The position numbers and the translations under genes are program-made. A DNA stretch of 5,545 nt. It comes from an uncultured Lachnospiraceae bacterium (GTDB lineage: Bacteria; Bacillota; Clostridia; Lachnospirales; Lachnospiraceae). The stretch is from assembly GCA_947174725.1 (NCBI GenBank), contig CAMWKA010000145.1, positions 1 through 5,545 of the forward strand, written 5' to 3'. Of the stretch, positions 1 to 5,545 are shown piece after piece. The first letter of the stretch is position 1, and each line of letters begins with the position of its first letter. Under the pieces are notes generated by a model, which was given only the letters and a program-made list of their open reading frames with translations, was not told the DNA's origin and made no database searches.

Positions 1-1301
1 CGGCACTTTGCATCCTTGCTGTGACGCCATTGATTTTCATCATTACAAGACTTCTTTCAAGAGAAGCGGGACCCGCGCATGCTGCTGTTTGGGAGAAGTC
101 ATCGGCGCTCAATACTGCGGCGCAGGAGAATATTTCAGGTAATCGTGTAGTGAAAGCGTTTGCAAGAGAAGCATATGAGATCCAACGGTTTTCAGAAAAG
201 AATACGGAATATGCAGTGGCGAATAAAAAGGCGGCGATGATATGGTTGAAATATCAGCCATTTATGGATTTTGCGGCTGGGGCTTTAAGTATTGTGTTGC
301 TTTTATGCGGCGGTTTGTTTATGATCCGCCGCCATCTGACGATGGGACAGTATATAGCCATCTCAGGGCTCCTTTGGGCTGTCAGCAACCCCATGCGGAA
401 TATGGGAAGCTATGTAAATGACTTTAACCGTTTTCTTGCGTCCGCCGGAAAGATCATGGAGATCTGCGAGGTATCGCCGAAGGTGGTAGACCGGGAAGAA
501 GCGGTGGAGACGGGAGAACGTCTGAAAGGAGAAGTGGAATTTCGGGATGTTACATTCCAGATTGAAAATAAGGAGATCCTAGACCATATCAGTTTTAAGA
601 TCCCGGCAGGAAAGACATGCGCGGTTATGGGGGCGACCGGCAGTGGCAAAACCTCTCTGATCAATCTGATCCCGCGTCTTTATGACGTGGAGCAAGGGGA
701 AGTGTTGATCGACGGTATCAATGTAAAGGATTATAAATTGAAGGATCTGAGAAAGAACATCGGTATCGCTGCGCAGGATGTCCTCTTGTATTCGGATACG
801 ATAGACGGCAATATCGCGTTTGGCGACAGTTCCCTCTCGGAGGAGGAAGTGATACAGTGCGCGGAGCTTTCTGATGCCGATAAATTTATCAGGGAACTTC
901 CCAGACAGTATGAGACCATCGTGGGGGAACGGGGCGTAGGGCTGTCCGGCGGACAGAAGCAGCGGATCTCGCTGGCGCGTGCCATCGCTATCAAGCCGGC
1001 GATACTGATCTTGGACGATACCACATCTGCAGTGGATATGGAGACGGAAGCGCTGATTCAGGACAGCCTTAAAAATGATCTGGGATTTCCATGTACAAAG
1101 ATCATTATTGCGCAGCGTATCTCTTCCGCTAAAAATGCCGATCAGATCATGATTCTGGAGGATGGCAGGATCACAGACATAGGCAGGCATGAGGAGTTGA
1201 TCCAGCGGGATGGATATTATAAGCAGATCTATGAACTGCAGAGTGGAATTACCGTGGGTATTACCGGGGGTATTACCGAGGGTATTACCGAGGGTAAGTA
1301 G
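1..1301 (+). CDS. ABC exporter half-transporter with degenerate ATPase site (5' truncated)
   Basis: The reading frame is already open at the window edge (first full codon at base 3), so the GTG at 21 is an internal Val and not a start. By alignment with the next gene about 175 N-terminal residues are missing. The visible part holds the end of one membrane helix, two more helices (about 255-325 and 335-400) and a complete nucleotide-binding domain. Motifs seen are Walker A GATGSGKT (630-653), signature LSGGQ (942-956) and Walker B ILILDD (1002-1019). The catalytic Glu position is Asp (1017-1019), the switch His is Gln (AQR, 1113-1115), and the A-loop position that is Tyr in the neighbour is Ile (561-563). 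Known heterodimeric exporters (TM287/288, LmrCD, BmrCD) have one such degenerate subunit, so this one is inferred to pair with the downstream gene product in the cytoplasmic membrane and export an unknown substrate. The C-terminus carries an odd GIT-x repeat tail. Confidence 0.93.
   Translation, partial: ALCILAVTPLIFIITRLLSREAGPAHAAVWEKSSALNTAAQENISGNRVVKAFAREAYEIQRFSEKNTEYAVANKKAAMIWLKYQPFMDFAAGALSIVLLLCGGLFMIRRHLTMGQYIAISGLLWAVSNPMRNMGSYVNDFNRFLASAGKIMEICEVSPKVVDREEAVETGERLKGEVEFRDVTFQIENKEILDHISFKIPAGKTCAVMGATGSGKTSLINLIPRLYDVEQGEVLIDGINVKDYKLKDLRKNIGIAAQDVLLYSDTIDGNIAFGDSSLSEEEVIQCAELSDADKFIRELPRQYETIVGERGVGLSGGQKQRISLARAIAIKPAILILDDTTSAVDMETEALIQDSLKNDLGFPCTKIIIAQRISSAKNADQIMILEDGRITDIGRHEELIQRDGYYKQIYELQSGITVGITGGITEGITEGK
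1245..1292 (+). repeat. Four tandem 12-bp repeats encoding GIT-x at the C-terminus
   Basis: Four direct copies of GGTATTACCGNG lie head to tail at 1245-1256, 1257-1268, 1269-1280 and 1281-1292. Copies 3 and 4 are identical; copy 1 has GGA for GGT, and the eleventh base varies (T, G, A, A). They end nine bases before the end of the ABC gene (the stop codon is at 1299-1301) and encode GITV-GITG-GITE-GITE, followed by GK. Each unit contains the near-palindrome GGTA-T-TACC, so the RNA or single-stranded DNA could fold. Because the unit is a multiple of three, slippage would change the tail length without breaking the frame. The tail lies outside the ABC fold and no function is assigned. Confidence 0.9.
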
Positions 1302-1323
1302 ATTGAAAATAATTTTGCAAATA

Positions 1324-1340
1324 TTGTGCCTGCGGCATAA
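1324..1340 (+). other. Small hairpin in the gap between the two ABC genes
   Basis: TTGTGCC (1324-1330) can pair with GGCATAA (1334-1340) around a three-base loop, giving seven pairs of which one is G-U. It sits in the 63-base gap between the two transporter genes, just before the ribosome binding site of the second. No T-tract follows, so it is not a standard terminator. It could affect mRNA stability or processing between the cistrons, or be chance. Confidence 0.3.
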
Positions 1341-1364
1341 ACGGAGTAGAGGGATAGTAGTGAT

Positions 1365-3134
1365 ATGGCAAGAAATAAATACGATATTGACGAGGATCTG
1401 GAAACCCCATTTGACTTTCGTCATTTGAAACGTTCATTTTTGTATATCAAAAAATATAAAGGTAAAATGCTGGGTGCATTTATACTTAGCGTAGCCGCGG
1501 CTATTGCAGGATTGATTGCGCCGTTATTGACGCAGAAAGCGTTGGATGAGACGATTCCGGATGGAGATGTCAGGGGGTTGTTTTTTCTTGCGCTGCTGCT
1601 CATTATTTTTACGCTGGTCAATGTGCTTCTCAGTAATATTTGTTCCAGGATTCTTGCGGTGGTTGGACAGGATGTCATCTTTGATATCAGAAATGATCTC
1701 TTCAAACATCTGCAGGAACTTCCGTTTACGTATTATGATGACCGTCCGCATGGCAAGATCCTGATCCGTGTTATCAACTATGTGAATAGCGTTTCCAATA
1801 TGCTTTCCAATGGAATCATTAGTTTCATCCTGGAAATTCTCAATATGGTTTTTATTCTGGGATTTATGCTGTTTGTAGATGTGCGGCTGACTGTTGTCGT
1901 GCTGGCTGGATTGCCTGTGTTTATTTTGGTGATGGGCTATATCAAAAATCATCAACGGAAAGCATGGCAGGACGTCTCAAATAAGAGTTCCAATATGAAT
2001 GCCTATTTGCAGGAAAATATTGTAGGCGTCAGGGTTACCCGGAGTTTTACCAGAGAAAATCAAAATGCCGAAATCTTCGACCATCTCAATGACAGATACC
2101 GTGCAAGCTGGATGCAGGCGGTGAAATATTCCAATCTTGTCTGGCCCGCTACGGATGTGATCGCCATGCTGGTGCATGTGGCGCTTTTTGTGATAGGTCT
2201 GCTTGTTTTTGATCCGGCCACGGTGACGCTTGGAACGCTTGCCGCCATGACAGGTTACGCGTCGAGATTCTGGCAGCCGATCATGAATTTGTCGAATATC
2301 ATGAATAATTTTATCAATAATATTGCTTATCTGGAAAGAATCTTTGAGACTCTGGATGAACCGGTCATGATCACGGACAAGGAAGGCGCGGCGGACATTG
2401 GAAAGATCCGGGGAGATGTTTCCTTTCATGATGTGACATTTGCCTATGAAAAAGAAAACAATGTTTTGGAACGGGTATCCTTTGATGTAAAAGCAGGAGA
2501 GAGTATTGCGCTGGTGGGTCCTACGGGGGCCGGAAAATCCACCATCGTTTCGCTGATTTCAAGATTTTATGATATTGATAGCGGGAGCATTACCATAGAC
2601 GGAAAGGAGATTGGGGATGTTACCTTACATTCCCTGCGCTCGCAGATGGGTATCATGCTGCAGGACAGTTTTATCTTTAGCGGTACGGTGATGGACAATA
2701 TCCGTTACGGCAGGCTGGACGCAACGGATGAGGAAGTAAGGAAGGCGGCTGCGGCTGTCTGCGCGGATGAATTTATTTCCCAGATGAGCGATGGATATCA
2801 GACACAGGTCAATGAACGGGGAGCGAAGTTGTCCGGAGGTGAAAAACAATTGATCAGCTTTGCAAGGACGCTGTTATCTGATCCGAAGATCCTGGTGCTG
2901 GATGAAGCAACTTCTTCCATTGATGCTAAGACAGAGGTGCTTGTGCAGAAGGGACTTGCGGAGCTGTTGAAAGGAAGGACATCGTTTATCATAGCGCATC
3001 GGCTTTCCACGATCAGAAATTGCGACAGGATCATGTTCATCGACGGCAGGGGCATTACGGAATGTGGCAGCCATGAGGAGTTGATGGCGAAGAAGGGTGA
3101 TTATTACCGCCTGTATATGTCGCAGTCGGCATAA
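1365..3134 (+). CDS. ABC exporter half-transporter, catalytic subunit of the heterodimer
   Basis: This is a complete 589-residue half-transporter, the usual length for the family. The start at 1365 has AGAGGG at 1348-1353, and an in-frame TAG at 1347 rules out an earlier start. An acidic, charged N-terminus of about 30 residues precedes six predicted membrane helices (about 36-56, 70-92, 148-166, 171-193, 262-282, 288-306). The nucleotide-binding domain has A-loop Tyr361, Walker A GPTGAGKST (385-393), Q-loop Gln433, signature LSGGE (489-493), Walker B ending Asp513-Glu514, and switch His545. Glu514 and His545 are canonical, but the signature has Glu for Gln and the next residues are KQL instead of KQR. 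In known heterodimers the altered signature faces the degenerate site of the partner. Gene order, the 63-base gap and the complementary motifs support an operon with the upstream gene. Multidrug, lipid or peptide export are all possible. Confidence 0.95.
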   Translation: MARNKYDIDEDLETPFDFRHLKRSFLYIKKYKGKMLGAFILSVAAAIAGLIAPLLTQKALDETIPDGDVRGLFFLALLLIIFTLVNVLLSNICSRILAVVGQDVIFDIRNDLFKHLQELPFTYYDDRPHGKILIRVINYVNSVSNMLSNGIISFILEILNMVFILGFMLFVDVRLTVVVLAGLPVFILVMGYIKNHQRKAWQDVSNKSSNMNAYLQENIVGVRVTRSFTRENQNAEIFDHLNDRYRASWMQAVKYSNLVWPATDVIAMLVHVALFVIGLLVFDPATVTLGTLAAMTGYASRFWQPIMNLSNIMNNFINNIAYLERIFETLDEPVMITDKEGAADIGKIRGDVSFHDVTFAYEKENNVLERVSFDVKAGESIALVGPTGAGKSTIVSLISRFYDIDSGSITIDGKEIGDVTLHSLRSQMGIMLQDSFIFSGTVMDNIRYGRLDATDEEVRKAAAAVCADEFISQMSDGYQTQVNERGAKLSGGEKQLISFARTLLSDPKILVLDEATSSIDAKTEVLVQKGLAELLKGRTSFIIAHRLSTIRNCDRIMFIDGRGITECGSHEELMAKKGDYYRLYMSQSA

Positions 3135-3156
3135 TGCATGAAATTCGTTGCATTAT
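3131..3156. promoter_or_regulatory. Perfect 8-bp inverted repeat at the end of the ABC operon
   Basis: ATAATGCA (3131-3138) and TGCATTAT (3149-3156) are perfect inverted copies separated by 10 bases. The left arm overlaps the TAA stop of the second ABC gene (3132-3134). The stem is AT-rich and is not followed by a run of T, so it is a poor intrinsic terminator. Its position 12 bases upstream of the glnA -35 box would also suit an operator. Function is inferred from position only. Confidence 0.4.
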
Positions 3157-3167
3157 AAGAACTTATA
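3154..3167. promoter_or_regulatory. Palindrome abutting the glnA -35 box, possible operator
   Basis: TATAAG (3154-3159) and CTTATA (3162-3167) are perfect inverted copies around AA. The element shares three bases with the right arm of the larger inverted repeat and ends directly before the proposed -35 hexamer at 3168. That is a typical place for a regulator to bind. It does not match the GlnR box consensus TGTNAN7TNACA. An AT-rich palindrome this short can also occur by chance. Confidence 0.35.
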
Positions 3168-3196
3168 TTGGACTATATGCCGATTTATGTTATACT
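3168..3196 (+). promoter_or_regulatory. Probable sigma-A promoter of glnA with extended -10
   Basis: The proposed -35 box is TTGGAC (3168-3173). After 17 bases comes the -10 box TATACT (3191-3196), directly preceded by TGT, which makes an extended -10 (TGnTATACT). The spacing is ideal; the -35 is only moderate, which the extended -10 can offset. Transcription would begin near 3203-3204, leaving a leader of only about 24 bases with room for the Shine-Dalgarno site (AGGGGGT, 3214-3220) but not for a riboswitch or antiterminator. Confidence 0.65.
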
Positions 3197-3227
3197 GGTA
3201 GTTATCAAATAAAAGGGGGTTCAGAAT

Positions 3228-4658
3228 ATGGACAGAAGTACAGAAATCAGAAAGCTTTGCGAGGAAAAGCAGATCCGGATGATTGATTTTAAAATGACGG
3301 ACATCGACGGCCGCTGGCATCACATTACGATACCGGTGGAGCGTTTTGACGAAAATACCTTCATCTATGGTATTGGATTTGATGGATCAAATTATGGATA
3401 CGCGCCTGTGGAAAAGAGCGATATGGTCTTTTTGCCGGATCCGGATACGGCATATATCGATCCCTTTGCGGATGTGCCGACACTGACGATGTGCGGCAAT
3501 GTCTGTGTGATTGGTAAGGAGGAAAATACGCCCTTTGACCAGTATCCTAAGAATGTCAGCTTAAAGGCGATGGAATACATGAAGGAGAGCGGTATTGCTG
3601 ACAGTATGGTGATCGGACCGGAATTTGAATTTTATCTTTTTGATTCCGCGCGTTATGAAGTATCCCAAAGCCGGTGCGCCTATCAGATCGATACCCGGCA
3701 GGCGGAGTGGAACTGCAGGCTGGATGTGCCGGGCAACAATGGCTATGAGGTATCCTATGGGGGTGGATATCATATAGCGGCGCCTCAGGATGTGGGATAT
3801 GATCTTAGAAGCCGTATGTGTATGGAGATTGGCAAATGGGGCATCCCTGTAAAATATCATCATCATGAAGTCGGCGGACCCGGACAGATGGAGATCGAGG
3901 TAGAGCTGGAAGATATGCCGAAGATGGCAGACAATACGATGATCATCAAGTATATCATTAAAAATATGGCGGCAAAAGAGGGAAAGACGGCGACTTTCCT
4001 GCCGAAGCCGATCTATCAGGAAGCCGGAAGCGGCATGCATGTTCATATGCTGCTCCGTAAGGATGGAAAGCCAATTTTTTATGATGAGAATGGATATTCG
4101 GGATTGAGCCAGACAGCACATTATTTTATCGGCGGATTGTTATCTCATATCGCTTCCCTGTGCGCCCTGACCAATCCTTCAACAAATTCCTTTAAACGTC
4201 TGGTTCCGGGTTATGAAGCTCCGGTAACGATCGGTTATGCGACTTCCAACAGAAGCGCGGTCATCCGTATTCCGGCTTATGCAAAATCGCCCGATACGAA
4301 GCGCTTTGAACTTAGAAATCCGGATGCGACAGCCAATCCGTATTATGCGTATGCAGCGATCCTGATGGCAGGTCTGGACGGTATCGAAAAGAAGATCGAT
4401 CCGGCAGCCAATGGCTGGGGACCCTATGATTTTAACCTGTATAATTTGTCTGCGGAGGAGCAGAAGAAGATCAAAGGACTTCCCAAATCGCTGGAAGAGG
4501 CGCTGGATGCTCTGGAGGCGGATCATGACTATCTGACCAAAGGCGGCGTTTTCCCGGAGAGGCTGATTGAAGTCTGGATCGCGCGTAAGCGTGCAGAGGC
4601 AAGGCAGGCAGCGCAGATACCGACGCCGGCAGAGTTTAAAATGTATTATGATCTGTAA
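3228..4658 (+). CDS. glnA: Glutamine synthetase, type I
   Basis: The product makes glutamine from glutamate, ammonia and ATP in the cytoplasm, as a dodecamer in this family. It has 476 residues, closer to the 468-residue E. coli form than to the roughly 444-residue Bacillus form. The start follows AGGGGGT at 3214-3220, and an in-frame TAA at 3210 blocks an earlier start. Seen in order are the Asp52 loop FDGSN (usual form FDGSS), metal ligands Glu132 and Glu134 (PEFEF), Glu214 and Glu222 (HHEVGGPGQMEIE), His271 in GSGMHVH, substrate residues Arg324 and Glu330 (RLVPGYEAP), NRSAVIRIP, and Glu361 and Arg363 (ELRNPD). The position matching E. coli Asn264 is Ala266 (EAGSGMH). The C-terminus keeps NLY405, which aligns with the adenylylated Tyr397 of E. 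coli; whether this host has an adenylyltransferase is not visible. It is probably transcribed from its own promoter. Confidence 0.97.
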   Translation: MDRSTEIRKLCEEKQIRMIDFKMTDIDGRWHHITIPVERFDENTFIYGIGFDGSNYGYAPVEKSDMVFLPDPDTAYIDPFADVPTLTMCGNVCVIGKEENTPFDQYPKNVSLKAMEYMKESGIADSMVIGPEFEFYLFDSARYEVSQSRCAYQIDTRQAEWNCRLDVPGNNGYEVSYGGGYHIAAPQDVGYDLRSRMCMEIGKWGIPVKYHHHEVGGPGQMEIEVELEDMPKMADNTMIIKYIIKNMAAKEGKTATFLPKPIYQEAGSGMHVHMLLRKDGKPIFYDENGYSGLSQTAHYFIGGLLSHIASLCALTNPSTNSFKRLVPGYEAPVTIGYATSNRSAVIRIPAYAKSPDTKRFELRNPDATANPYYAYAAILMAGLDGIEKKIDPAANGWGPYDFNLYNLSAEEQKKIKGLPKSLEEALDALEADHDYLTKGGVFPERLIEVWIARKRAEARQAAQIPTPAEFKMYYDL

Positions 4659-4698
4659 GTATACGGCAATGTTGGATATGATCATGGAAAAGTCTTAT

Positions 4699-4722
4699 CG
4701 GGCTTAGAAATAATATTGCCCG
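4699..4722 (+). other. Weak hairpin just before the Shine-Dalgarno site upstream of aroA
   Basis: CGGGC (4699-4703) can pair with GCCCG (4718-4722) around a 14-base AT-rich loop, with one possible extra U-G pair outside. The last G of the stem is the first base of the GGAGGAGGG ribosome binding site, so folding could limit ribosome access. No T-tract follows, so it is not a terminator for glnA. With only five G/C pairs the effect may be slight. Confidence 0.3.
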
Positions 4723-4730
4723 GAGGAGGG
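4722..4730 (+). promoter_or_regulatory. Strong Shine-Dalgarno site, spaced for the minicistron and not for aroA
   Basis: GGAGGAGGG contains AGGAGG (4724-4729), an almost ideal match to the 16S rRNA tail. It ends 7 bases before the ATG at 4737 but 24 bases before the aroA ATG at 4754, too far for direct initiation there. The aroA ATG itself has only a weak AAGAG upstream. Confidence 0.7.
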
Positions 4731-4736
4731 AAAGGC

Positions 4737-4757
4737 ATGGTTATTAAGAGTTTATGA
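4737..4757 (+). CDS. Candidate six-codon leader minicistron overlapping the aroA start
   Basis: The frame reads MVIKSL and stops at TGA 4755-4757. It has the best ribosome binding site in the region, and its stop overlaps the aroA start as ATGA (4754-4757). This arrangement usually means that ribosomes ending on the first frame restart on the second. The peptide has no aromatic residues, so classical attenuation by Trp, Tyr or Phe starvation is not suggested. The alternative is that this ATG is the ancestral aroA start and a one-base indel, real or from assembly, separates the frames. Confidence 0.4.
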   Translation: MVIKSL

Positions 4758-5474
4758 AAGAAGAGATGTATGAAGTACGATGTCCGGAAAAGGTGAATAG
4801 GGATTGCCTGATGGAAGCGCCGGTTCCGGGATCAAAATCTATTACGAACAGGGCGCTTCTGCTCGCTGCTATGGCGAAGGGGACAAGTACCATTCATAAC
4901 TGTCTGGCGAGTGATGATTCCATTTATTTTATGGAGTGTCTGAAAACCTTGGGTTTTTCTGTGGAGTCTGAACCGGAGGGTGCGCTTGGCAATCGGGTGA
5001 AGATCCTGGGACTTGGCGGCGAGATTCCCTGTAAAGAGGCAACGATTAATGTGGGAAGCGCCGGAACAGCTGCGCGTTTTCTGGCAGCGATGCTTGCTTT
5101 TTCTGATGGTGAATATACATTGGAGTCTTCGGAACAGATGAAGAAGCGTCCGATGCAGCCATTGATCGACGCATTGGAGCAGGCTGGCGCCAGAGTGGAA
5201 TGTATAGAAGAAAAAGGTCATTTTCCGCTGCATATCACTGGAGTAAAGAAGGTAAATAAGCTCCGTTTAGAAGATGTATTTCCGGAATGCATCACGGTTA
5301 ATATTGACCAGAGCTCCCAGTTTTTGAGCGCTCTTCTGATCGCGGCAGGAACGCTGCGTCAAACGATGGAAATTGATGTGAAAGGGTCCCATGGACTCAG
5401 TTACGCGGATCTTACCGTAAAGATGATGGAACAGTTTGGCGTTATCGTGAATAAAAAAGTGGTGCGTGGGGAAC
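4754..5474 (+). CDS. aroA: 3-phosphoshikimate 1-carboxyvinyltransferase (EPSP synthase), 3' truncated
   Basis: The enzyme joins PEP to shikimate-3-phosphate in the sixth shikimate-pathway step and is the glyphosate target. About 240 native residues are present of an expected 420-430. PGSKSITNR gives Lys28, Ser29 and Arg33 (E. coli Lys22, Ser23, Arg27). GSAGTAAR (101-108) matches the E. coli GNAGTAMR loop, with Ser102 for Asn94 and the glyphosate-related Gly kept. KKRPMQPL carries Arg132 (E. coli Arg124), and SSQFLSALL and SYADLT match the shikimate-phosphate contacts. The C-terminal half with the catalytic Asp and Glu is missing. The frame stays open to a TAA at 5510-5512, but codons from about 5475 on are adapter sequence, so that end is false. 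The ATG at 4754 follows an in-frame TAA at 4745; ATG 4766 is an alternative start. Translation is probably coupled to the minicistron before it. Confidence 0.93.
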
Positions 5475-5544
5475 CTGTAGCTTATACACATCTGACTCTG
5501 CCGACGACTTAATAGGTGTAGATCTCGGTGGTCCCCGTATCATT
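5475..5544. other. Illumina Nextera adapter read-through (non-genomic)
   Basis: The contig end reads as the known Nextera layout. Bases 5475-5493 match the transposon mosaic end (19 bases, two mismatches at 5479-5480; the last 13 bases exact). Bases 5494-5507 match GACGCTGCCGACGA with one mismatch at 5497. Bases 5508-5515, CTTAATAG, sit in the index slot; the reverse complement CTATTAAG is, from memory, i5 index S518. Bases 5516-5544 match the P5-side sequence beginning GTGTAGATCTCGG, with one mismatch at 5534, and a single A follows. The last peptide of the aroA frame, YTHLTLPTT, is simply this adapter translated. Confidence 0.97.
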
Positions 5545-5545
5545 A

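Noticed and set aside
1245..1292. CRISPR-like repeat
   Set aside because: The units are 12 bp, directly adjacent without spacers, and lie within a coding frame.
579..1424. Long antisense open frame (281 residues) across the first ABC gene
   Set aside because: It lies opposite a strongly conserved ABC domain, its product resembles no known fold, and its GNT-repeat stretch is only the reverse reading of the 12-bp repeat. Other antisense open frames across both ABC genes, glnA and aroA were rejected for the same reason.
1210..1428. 72-residue + strand frame bridging the two ABC genes
   Set aside because: It reads the GIT repeat and the start of the second ABC gene in a different frame, has no good ribosome binding site and shows no recognisable domain.
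3131..3160. Intrinsic terminator after the ABC operon
   Set aside because: The stem is AT-rich with a 10-base loop, and the bases after it are AAGAACTTATATT with no T-run.
3188..3207. GlnR-type operator over the glnA -10 region
   Set aside because: TGTTA is present, but the right half TNACA is missing at the required spacing and the arms do not pair well.
4672..4716. Separate promoter for aroA (TTGGAT at 4672, TAATAT at 4711)
   Set aside because: The hexamers are 33 bases apart and no better-spaced pair is visible, so read-through from glnA is as likely.
5477..5512. Novel C-terminus of a short AroA variant
   Set aside because: These codons translate the sequencing adapter; no biological stop is shown.

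Overview
The window looks like a draft-assembly contig end from a Gram-positive, low-to-mid GC anaerobe, most likely a Lachnospiraceae-type Clostridium relative. I infer this from the protein style (heterodimeric clostridial ABC exporters, a clostridial-looking AroA), the purine-rich Shine-Dalgarno sites and the codon mix. It is not a database result. All real genes lie on the + strand and are closely spaced.

Layout. Bases 1-1301 hold the 3' part of an ABC exporter half-transporter whose N-terminus lies outside the window. Its last codons are a 12-bp tandem repeat encoding four GIT-x units. After a 63-base gap with a small hairpin, a complete second half-transporter follows (1365-3134). The two nucleotide-binding domains differ in the way expected of a heterodimeric exporter. 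The first has Asp at the catalytic Walker B position, Gln at the switch His and no A-loop aromatic. The second has a normal Glu and His but an altered signature motif. They very probably form one exporter; its substrate cannot be read from the sequence.

The 93-base gap 3135-3227 holds two nested inverted repeats and a good promoter with an extended -10 element. This promoter probably drives a complete type I glutamine synthetase gene, glnA (3228-4658), whose product has its main metal- and glutamate-binding residues in place. In the 95-base gap 4659-4753, a strong Shine-Dalgarno site is correctly placed for a six-codon minicistron rather than for aroA. The minicistron overlaps the aroA start codon, which suggests translational coupling. 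aroA (EPSP synthase, shikimate pathway) starts at 4754, and only its N-terminal half is present.

The last 70 or so bases (about 5475-5544) are not genomic. They match the Illumina Nextera adapter: mosaic end, read-2 side sequence, an 8-base i5 index and the P5 end, with a few mismatches. The apparent C-terminus of the aroA frame and its stop codon at 5510-5512 are therefore artefacts. I see no mobile element, CRISPR array, tRNA or rRNA, and no clear sign of a new defence or other unusual system. The content is a transporter pair plus nitrogen-assimilation and aromatic-amino-acid housekeeping genes.
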